Position numbers and translations under genes: made by a program
The notes under the pieces: model-generated
Database searches by the model: none
The model's input: only the letters and a program-made list of their open reading frames with translations
Told to the model about the DNA's origin: nothing
Shown here: positions 4,795 to 8,718 of the stretch, one piece after another
How the letters are laid out: the number at the start of each line of letters is the position of its first letter
Position numbering within the stretch: the first letter of the stretch is position 1
From: CAYIFC01 sp964362645
GTDB lineage: Bacteria > Patescibacteriota > Minisyncoccia > Phycocordibacterales > JACOZG01
Reading direction: 5' to 3'
Length of the DNA: 8,718 bases
NCBI GenBank assembly: GCA_964362645.1
Contig: CAYIFC010000023.1
Location: forward strand, 1 to 8,718

Positions 4795-5787
4795 TCAGTA
4801 ACTCAATTCGTCGACAAGTCTACCTGACTGGTCGAAGAGAGAAATGGTTTCGCGGCCATCATCCCAGAGCTCGCGTGGCCAATTGAGGAAGACCCGCCAC
4901 TCACTCCCATAAAAATCGCTGTCTGCCGCATGCCACTTAACGCAACTGCTGTAATTAAAATGATCAGCTAAATAAAGCTTGCACGAACGGGAAAGATTAT
5001 CGACTTGATTGTCGACATAATCGATTTCATCATCCCCTACCTGGCGCTCATAATATTCCGGCTGGTGACAGCTACTTAGTTTCCGCACAAACTCATAACA
5101 TTTATCATCGATAAACATTGTCCCACCTTCATCGTCTGGCACCGGGCACCGACTACGGAGAGAAGGGTAGAAATTATAATTCTTAAGATCTTCAAGATAA
5201 CCACTGCAAGTATTAGTAAAAAAACTGGTATTAATAGGAAACGGCGAGGTGCGATTAAACTTACCGGTAGTTACAATCGCACGACCGCCTGGCTCAAGAA
5301 TAATCTGGTCACGGGGGTAATTATTACCACCAGCAACAAAAGTTTTAACACCGAAAGGAATGGTCACCAGGTCTGAGTAACCACCACGCCGATTCTTACC
5401 ATTCATCAGTTTCCAACCCGTAAGATTGACTGGCTTACCATCACCATAATCATTAGTAATTATGATGTACTCCTCGTTTGTACGGGTCGTGTAGCGCTGA
5501 TTTCCTTGTTGGAGTCTGACTGTATCAGTATAGGGTGAAATAGAATCATTAGTTGGGTTCGATATGTAATTAGTTTTTTGGGGGCTTGCCCCGCGAAGCC
5601 TTGGCGTAGTGGGACCATATACCTCCCCCGTATCAAGCGGTGCCGGCGGCTTAATAAAGGGGCCAGATGTCGCTTCCCAATGTCGTGGTCCCCCCGTCGC
5701 AATCCATAAAATAAAAAGTAACACCAACAACCCAACAACCCACAAGAGATCGGTTTCGGCACTGCCGCGCGAAGAGTTATTACTCAC
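4795..5787 (-). CDS. Membrane-anchored lamin-tail-domain protein with cysteine-rich insertion
   Basis: This 330-aa protein starts with GTG. One membrane span lies at about residues 13-31 (DLLWVVGLLVLLFILWIA) with no cleavage site, so it is a signal anchor exposing the rest outside. A Pro-rich linker (32-70) precedes the LTD: NEEYIIITNDYGDGKPVNLT (104-123), GWKLMNG, and LEPGGRAIVTTG (164-175). The fold is then interrupted by about 100 residues holding all six cysteines (194, 214, 230, 240, 269, 282), probably three disulfides. The last LTD strands follow (SEWRVFLNWPRELW, ETISLFDQSGRLVDELSY, 295-330). This architecture recurs in CPR genomes. Residues 59-68 (PTTPRLRGAS) are encoded by a dispersed repeat. 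It probably shares a transcript with the next LTD gene, 13 bp downstream. Confidence 0.83.
   Translation of the reverse strand: MSNNSSRGSAETDLLWVVGLLVLLFILWIATGGPRHWEATSGPFIKPPAPLDTGEVYGPTTPRLRGASPQKTNYISNPTNDSISPYTDTVRLQQGNQRYTTRTNEEYIIITNDYGDGKPVNLTGWKLMNGKNRRGGYSDLVTIPFGVKTFVAGGNNYPRDQIILEPGGRAIVTTGKFNRTSPFPINTSFFTNTCSGYLEDLKNYNFYPSLRSRCPVPDDEGGTMFIDDKCYEFVRKLSSCHQPEYYERQVGDDEIDYVDNQVDNLSRSCKLYLADHFNYSSCVKWHAADSDFYGSEWRVFLNWPRELWDDGRETISLFDQSGRLVDELSY
5585..5613 (-). repeat. Dispersed CPR-type repeat within the LTD anchor gene
   Basis: On the minus strand this holds CTACGCCAAGGCT (13 nt), also present on the plus strand at 8436-8448, followed by TCGCGGGGCAAG. The family is common in CPR genomes and typically yields the peptide LRQGFAGQA in one frame, which appears here in the non-coding frame. 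In the coding frame it gives TTPRLRGAS in the linker after the membrane anchor, so it is tolerated in-frame. Confidence 0.65.
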
Positions 5788-5793
5788 CTACTT

Positions 5794-5799
5794 ATTCTA
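5794..5799 (-). promoter_or_regulatory. -10 element placed for a leaderless transcript of the LTD anchor gene
   Basis: TAGAAT (five of six matches to TATAAT) ends 7 bases before the GTG at 5787, so transcription would begin at or next to the start codon. No -35 hexamer lies at 17 bp. Nothing is well placed as a Shine-Dalgarno sequence: AGG adjoins the GTG directly and GGGGGAGG is about 17 bases away. The TTATCC array at 5822-5849 could recruit an activator in place of a -35. Confidence 0.35.
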
Positions 5800-5818
5800 C
5801 CGCACCTCCCCCTAAATG

Positions 5819-5849
5819 TGTGGATAAATTGAGGATAACCTAGGGATAA
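5819..5849 (-). promoter_or_regulatory. TTATCC array at exact 11-bp period including a consensus DnaA box
   Basis: TTATCC occurs on the minus strand at 5822-5827, 5833-5838 and 5844-5849, start to start exactly 11 bp. The first is within TTATCCACA (5819-5827), the consensus DnaA box. The copies face the same side of the helix, upstream of the TAGAAT element and between the terminator and the LTD anchor gene. A protein-binding site array is likely; DnaA as the ligand is inference. Confidence 0.45.
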
Positions 5850-5867
5850 GTTGTTGAATCCACCAGT

Positions 5868-5886
5868 ACCAAAGACTACCTTTGGT
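5868..5886. other. 7-bp hairpin in the 5788-6005 intergenic region
   Basis: ACCAAAG (5868-5874) pairs with CTTTGGT (5880-5886) around a 5-nt loop. It lies between the terminator at 5923-5956 and the TTATCC array. It has no U-tract. It may be part of the regulatory region or incidental. Confidence 0.35.
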
Positions 5887-5922
5887 TGGTAAGGTTGGAG
5901 GTGTGGTGTAATTTTGGACATA

Positions 5923-5956
5923 CAAAAACCGCCCCGTTTTACGGGGGCGGTTTTTG
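5923..5956. terminator. Intrinsic terminator after the 722-aa surface protein
   Basis: A 13-bp stem (5923-5935 with 5944-5956) has an 8-nt loop. CAAAAACCGCCCC pairs with GGGGCGGTTTTTG. On the minus strand a TTTTTGT tract follows and on the plus strand TTTTTGTTTT, so it works in both directions. It lies 50 bp past the stop at 6006 and separates this gene from the LTD genes. Confidence 0.85.
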
Positions 5957-5960
5957 TTTT

Positions 5961-5982
5961 AATACTGATTCTAGCCAGTATT
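5961..5982. other. 7-bp 3'-UTR hairpin before the terminator
   Basis: AATACTG (5961-5967) pairs with CAGTATT (5976-5982) with an 8-nt loop. It sits between the stop codon at 6006 and the terminator at 5923-5956, so the surface-protein mRNA would end in two consecutive hairpins. That is compatible with protection from 3' exonucleases, but the second stem is A+T-rich. Confidence 0.4.
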
Positions 5983-6005
5983 CAGCTTAAGTTGTTAGGA
6001 AGGGA

Positions 6006-8174
6006 TTAGCTCTGGAGCAAGCTGATGGTGTTTGTCATGAACTCACCCAAGTCAAAGGTGTAGAGACTGGCATGAGAGTCACCACTATCAACATCCCAAT
6101 TGATACCACGTATGCGAACACCCATCTGGATATCAGCACCTGCTGGACCAATGTCAATACTTAACGTACAGCGGCGAGTCTCCCCTTGAGGAACACCGTA
6201 AGACAAAGCACCAGCCGTTGTGACATCCGGAGCAGTGCTGTTTGCACCCTCAGAACCAACGCACTCGAACAATGTCAAAGGCAAGCTACCAACAGTAGTT
6301 GTGGCAGTTGAGTTGGTAGTAGTAGCCCAGAGGATACCGTCATCACCAGTAGTCAAACTACTAATGGTATTAGCAGTCGTGCTCGCGGTGACATCAGCAT
6401 CCAGGAAGATATCATCACCGAATGAAGTAACATCGAAGACAATCCTGTACTTACCAGTGTCATCACCACCAGAGAATCCGGCGGATGCGCCATCAGTCGT
6501 GGCAGAAGCACTGACAAAGTCTACGTTAAGACCAATGTCGTACACCGCATGAGCACCACCAGTAGCAGTACCAGAAATGTCTGCGTCTACTAGACGTTCA
6601 CCAGTTTCGTCATCAACATCCCACATGGTGGTAGTGTCAGTTTCGGCTTCGGTAATGTCAACCCGAATAGTATCACCTGCGTCAAGGTTGTCAGCAATTG
6701 AGTGGAACGAGGCGCGAATTTCTGCTTCAACTTTATCACCAGCGGCGATTGTATAATTTAAGTCGTCAAAGAGGTAGGTTTCAACCAACCCTACAGATGC
6801 GCCATCGGCGTCTTCAACAGCCGTACCAGAAGCGATCTCCTCACCTTCAATCCAAAGGGTAATTTCCTTGACCAAATCATCAACATCAGTGTTCGTCGTA
6901 CCAGTCATAGTGGTACTAGCAGACAACTTGTCGATGGTTAAGTCAGAATCACCTTCAGCTTCAAGTGAAAACGACAACACAGGAACATCATTCGTATCGT
7001 CAGAAGCGTGGACATCAATAACATGCGGATCATTGACATTGTCGGCATTAACCGCAATCTTCAATTCGGCATTAACCGCGGTAGCAAATGACTCAAAAGA
7101 GAAGGTTCGAGCGGCCGTCGCGGGATCTTCAGAGGTTGAGTCGCCCGAAGCATCGCGGAAGCGAACCTGAGTAAAGTCAACCGTCCAAGTTTCTGTCGCA
7201 TCGCCAGAATCAAGATTGTTGATACCAGAAACCGCAACCACGAGTTCGCCAGTCTCACCGGCTCCGAGGACTGCCCCATCATCAAGAGAGATGGTCGCAA
7301 TCCAGTTATTGTCAGAATTGAATTTATCAGCATCAACCCGGGCCACCTCCTCCCCGTCAAACCAAACGGAAACTTCAGTGGCATAATTGTCGAAGTCGCT
7401 ATTAGCCGTTCCTTCATTGAAGGTCAGCTTAACGGCAGTGAATTCTAGATCAGAGCCGTCATCGGCCTCAATCTCAAGTCCAGCAACTTCTTTGTCCTCT
7501 TCATCTTCACCAACTTTCTCGTTGGTAAGACCAGAGACAAGCTTGTAGCTGGAAACCGAACCAGCGCCGCCGGTCAAAGGACCGCCAGTGCTACCGCCAC
7601 CAGTTGAAGAGCCATCGCACTTCATACCAGTTGTTGAGCTGTAACCAACGGTTGAGGCACAGCCGGCTGGGAGGTTAGTACCACCCGCGCAGGACATACC
7701 AGTCGTTACGCTAAAGCCAACGTTGCTTGTGCAACCAGCTGGGAAAGTTCCGCCGGTAATAGGAGGAACAACACCGCCCATCATCGAGTACGCAGCGCGA
7801 GACTTCGCACCGAAGTAACCGAGCGTAGGTGAGACATTGTTCTTCTGTTGCCAAGCGACTACGGAAGCCTTGGTTGTAGGACCAAAGAAACCAGTCGAAG
7901 TGGTCGTAACAGGGAAGTGACCGGATGACTTAAGGTAATCTTGTAAACACGTAACATCAGCACCGCTCATCCCCTCCGCGAGATCGCGAGTGAATGTGCA
8001 GCTACCGGTGGAAGTACCACCAGTAGCACCAGTTAGAGCAGCAATTTGCTGTTCAAGCTGGGCGAGCGCGGCCATGGCGTCAGAAAGGGCGTCAGCCTTA
8101 ACCGAAGTAGTTGATACTCCGATGAAAAGCATGGCAACCAGTGCCGAGCCAACAATTAATTTCTTTAAACTCAT
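6006..8174 (-). CDS. Secreted acidic peptidoglycan-binding / Ig-like surface protein (S-layer candidate)
   Basis: This 722-aa protein has a signal peptide (1-27, SVKA then DA), then a short helical segment (29-48). Residues 59-130 form a type 1 peptidoglycan-binding domain: RDLAEGMSGADVTCLQDYLK, TGFFGPTTKASVVAWQQKNN, GYFGAKSRAAY. Residues 144-189 hold two tandem copies of a Cys-containing unit, PAGC..(T)VG(F/Y)S.TTGM.C. The rest is Asp/Thr-rich, with at least two related beta domains (about 208-365 and 366-550) sharing EVSVWFDGEEVA and EITLWIEGEEIA, and a final region ending YTFDLGEFMTNTISLLQS, with Cys 638 and 669. The wall-binding module plus long acidic beta domains fit CPR proteins proposed as surface-layer components. 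There is no Shine-Dalgarno sequence before the ATG; the signal peptide fixes the start. It probably forms its own transcription unit, ending at the terminator at 5923-5956. Confidence 0.83.
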   Translation of the reverse strand: MSLKKLIVGSALVAMLFIGVSTTSVKADALSDAMAALAQLEQQIAALTGATGGTSTGSCTFTRDLAEGMSGADVTCLQDYLKSSGHFPVTTTSTGFFGPTTKASVVAWQQKNNVSPTLGYFGAKSRAAYSMMGGVVPPITGGTFPAGCTSNVGFSVTTGMSCAGGTNLPAGCASTVGYSSTTGMKCDGSSTGGGSTGGPLTGGAGSVSSYKLVSGLTNEKVGEDEEDKEVAGLEIEADDGSDLEFTAVKLTFNEGTANSDFDNYATEVSVWFDGEEVARVDADKFNSDNNWIATISLDDGAVLGAGETGELVVAVSGINNLDSGDATETWTVDFTQVRFRDASGDSTSEDPATAARTFSFESFATAVNAELKIAVNADNVNDPHVIDVHASDDTNDVPVLSFSLEAEGDSDLTIDKLSASTTMTGTTNTDVDDLVKEITLWIEGEEIASGTAVEDADGASVGLVETYLFDDLNYTIAAGDKVEAEIRASFHSIADNLDAGDTIRVDITEAETDTTTMWDVDDETGERLVDADISGTATGGAHAVYDIGLNVDFVSASATTDGASAGFSGGDDTGKYRIVFDVTSFGDDIFLDADVTASTTANTISSLTTGDDGILWATTTNSTATTTVGSLPLTLFECVGSEGANSTAPDVTTAGALSYGVPQGETRRCTLSIDIGPAGADIQMGVRIRGINWDVDSGDSHASLYTFDLGEFMTNTISLLQS
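7608..7745 (-). repeat. Tandem 22-24-residue Cys-containing repeat in the surface protein
   Basis: Residues 144-166 and 168-189 align as FPAGCTSNVGFSVTTGMSC and LPAGCASTVGYSSTTGMKC. Two cysteines, 14 residues apart, are kept in each. This unit is a linker between the peptidoglycan-binding domain and the beta domains. The copies differ at many codons, so this is an old duplication. Confidence 0.75.
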
Positions 8175-8200
8175 ATTTATAATTTATTTTTAATGTTATC

Positions 8201-8226
8201 TACTAATTTTTTACTAATTTTACTAA
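8201..8226. repeat. Three TACTAA repeats upstream of the surface protein
   Basis: TACTAA occurs at 8201-8206, 8212-8217 and 8221-8226 on the plus strand (TTAGTA on the minus). The spacing is 11 then 9 bp, each flanked by T-runs. They lie 27-52 bp upstream of the ATG at 8174, in what would be the A+T-rich 5' leader. Possible roles are a ribosome-recruiting unstructured leader or a binding site; neither is shown. Confidence 0.4.
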
Positions 8227-8357
8227 CTCTTACGCCTGACTTAATTCGCCGATCACATATCGACATAGACCAGCCGCCGGGCGCAAGAATTAATAACAAA
8301 GGGAAGGATTGGGAATTAGCCATTTGTTCGGTACGGGGTATTAAATTGACAAAGAGC

Positions 8358-8369
8358 AGGAATATTCCT
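8358..8369. promoter_or_regulatory. 12-bp palindrome near the predicted transcription start
   Basis: AGGAATATTCCT is a perfect palindrome. With one unpaired base it extends by GAG (8354-8356) and CTC (8370-8372). It lies just downstream of the TATAAT at 8384-8389, about where transcription would begin, which suits an operator for a dimeric repressor. It could also be a small mRNA 5' hairpin. Confidence 0.35.
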
Positions 8370-8383
8370 CTCTGACGGCTTTA

Positions 8384-8412
8384 ATTATATACCGCTAGGT
8401 TGGGGGCCACAA
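8384..8412 (-). promoter_or_regulatory. Promoter candidate for the 722-aa surface protein
   Basis: A perfect TATAAT (8384-8389) is preceded, at exactly 17 bp, by TTGTGG (8407-8412), which matches TTGACA at its first three bases. Transcription would start near 8377 and give a leader of about 200 nt. A TTATCCACA box lies 8 bp upstream of the -35. No other TATAAT occurs in the 8175-8523 gap on this strand. Confidence 0.45.
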
Positions 8413-8420
8413 AAAAGTAT

Positions 8421-8429
8421 TGTGGATAA
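8421..8429 (-). promoter_or_regulatory. Consensus DnaA box upstream of the surface-protein promoter
   Basis: TTATCCACA on the minus strand is identical to the box at 5819-5827, and both are preceded by T (TTTATCCACA). It is intergenic and 8 bp upstream of the -35. A single box does not define an origin. Confidence 0.4.
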
Positions 8430-8430
8430 A

Positions 8431-8461
8431 CCCGCCTACGCCAAGGCTACGGCGTGGCAAG
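8431..8461 (+). repeat. Dispersed CPR-type repeat in the intergenic region
   Basis: CCCGCCTACGCCAAGGCT continues to ACGGCGTGGCAAG. ACGCC and GGCGT can pair around an 8-nt loop. It shares 13 identical bases with the copy read on the minus strand at 5585-5613 and the same GGCAAG end. In this region it lies beyond the stop of the partial gene at 8524, where it may act as a 3' hairpin. Confidence 0.6.
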
Positions 8462-8480
8462 GCCCTTCATGAGAGGAGCC
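8461..8480. other. Imperfect hairpin downstream of the partial gene
   Basis: GGC-CTTC pairs with GAGG-GCC around ATGA, with one mismatch and one G:U pair. It directly follows the repeat at 8431-8461. No U-tract is present, so I do not call it a terminator, although no better terminator for the partial gene is visible. Confidence 0.3.
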
Positions 8481-8485
8481 TGTAG

Positions 8486-8514
8486 AATGTAGCGGAAAGC
8501 GGTAATAGGGTCAA
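8486..8514 (-). promoter_or_regulatory. Second promoter candidate in the 8175-8523 region
   Basis: TTGACC (8509-8514) and TACATT (8486-8491) are 17 bp apart on the minus strand: five of six matches to the -35 and four of six to the -10. The -35 overlaps the palindrome at 8510-8521. It lies just past the stop of the partial gene. No gene begins soon after it, so it would give a very long leader for the surface protein or an unknown small RNA. Confidence 0.3.
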
Positions 8515-8521
8515 TATTGAC
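8510..8521. promoter_or_regulatory. 12-bp palindrome GTCAATATTGAC
   Basis: A perfect 12-bp palindrome lies 3 bp past the partial gene's stop. It carries a TTGAC half on each strand, so it overlaps a -35-like element in both directions. It may be an operator, or simply two outward -35 elements. Confidence 0.35.
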
Positions 8522-8523
8522 AA

Positions 8524-8718
8524 CTACACTATAGAGTAGCGACTCCAACGTCGCTCGCCCTCGCGCTTAAGCACCCCAGCCGACACCAGGTCTACCAATT
8601 CCCTTTGTACAGTTTTGGTACTAACGCTGGGTATCGCTTCGGCAATGTCCTTAATGGAAGGCGCACCGCCGGTAGTGCGAATATATTTCAAGATAAGGTC
8701 GCGACGGGGGGTCGAAGA
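8524..8718 (-). CDS. Winged-helix protein, C-terminal 64 residues (5' end outside window)
   Basis: The reading frame is open from the right edge to TAG at 8524. The visible part is one winged-helix domain: RRDLILKYIRTTGGAPSIKD (first helix and start of the second), IAEAIPSVSTKTVQRELVDL (turn and recognition helix) and SAGVLKREGERRWSRYSIV (wing). This DeoR/HTH_11-like form ends many CPR proteins, including some with a Fic or other N-terminal domain, so the full protein could be a regulator or a Fic-type enzyme. The N-terminal part is not visible. It points toward the surface-protein gene but is separated from it by about 350 bp. Confidence 0.75.
   Translation of the reverse strand, partial: SSTPRRDLILKYIRTTGGAPSIKDIAEAIPSVSTKTVQRELVDLVSAGVLKREGERRWSRYSIV

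Noticed and set aside
5460..5762. Minus-strand frame with LRQGFAGQA
   Set aside because: The peptide is a signature of the dispersed DNA repeat in a non-coding frame; the LTD anchor frame is the real gene.
5788..6005. Replication origin at the DnaA-box cluster
   Set aside because: Only one perfect box, no dnaA or dnaN nearby and no A+T-rich unwinding region; a regulatory array is more economical.
8193..8375. 60-aa plus-strand open frame in the intergenic region
   Set aside because: No ribosome-binding site, unremarkable composition after a short hydrophobic start, and it covers the leader and promoter of the opposite gene.
1..8718. tRNA genes, CRISPR arrays, transposases or riboswitches other than the L10 leader
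   Set aside because: No regularly spaced direct repeats, no cloverleaf with a T-arm motif and no transposase-like frame was seen on either strand.

Overview
The window looks like a piece of a Candidate Phyla Radiation (Patescibacteria, probably Parcubacteria-group) genome. The evidence is the combination of two lamin-tail-domain (LTD) surface proteins, a very acidic secreted peptidoglycan-binding/Ig-like protein of the type proposed as a CPR surface layer, a winged-helix/nucleotidyltransferase-like regulator of a form common in CPR, and the short dispersed repeat that CPR genomes often carry (it reads LRQGFAGQA in one frame). UGA acts as a stop (the regulator ends in TGA), so the standard bacterial code applies and not the Gracilibacteria/SR1 code. 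Assignment to a named lineage is not possible from this sequence alone.

Every supported gene is on the minus strand, so transcription runs from high to low coordinates. From the right edge: the C-terminal 64 residues of a winged-helix protein (8524-8718); a 349-bp intergenic region with a promoter candidate, a consensus DnaA-box sequence, a dispersed repeat and two palindromes; a 722-aa secreted surface protein (6006-8174) with its terminator; a short intergenic region with an 11-bp-periodic TTATCC array; a membrane-anchored LTD protein (4795-5787); a secreted LTD/PKD protein (3468-4781); a 42-aa single-span membrane protein (3340-3468) that overlaps it by one base; an L10-type mRNA leader; rplJ and rplL (2402-3266); a winged-helix regulator (1818-2387); a pore-type MscS-like membrane protein lacking the cytoplasmic domain (1081-1776); a HicB/HicA toxin-antitoxin pair (477-951); and a small coiled-coil protein (37-339).

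Functionally the right half is cell envelope (three exported or anchored proteins plus a miniprotein), the centre is the ribosomal stalk with probable autoregulation through its leader, and the left half is accessory. The most interesting structural point is that hicBA lies between two exact 28-bp direct repeats, each next to a strong hairpin, so the pair looks like a removable or inserted cassette. Other points worth checking are the unannotated miniprotein, a dispersed repeat sitting in the variable arm of the L10 leader, the same repeat family read through in-frame in an LTD gene, and TTATCC/DnaA-box sequences upstream of two envelope genes.
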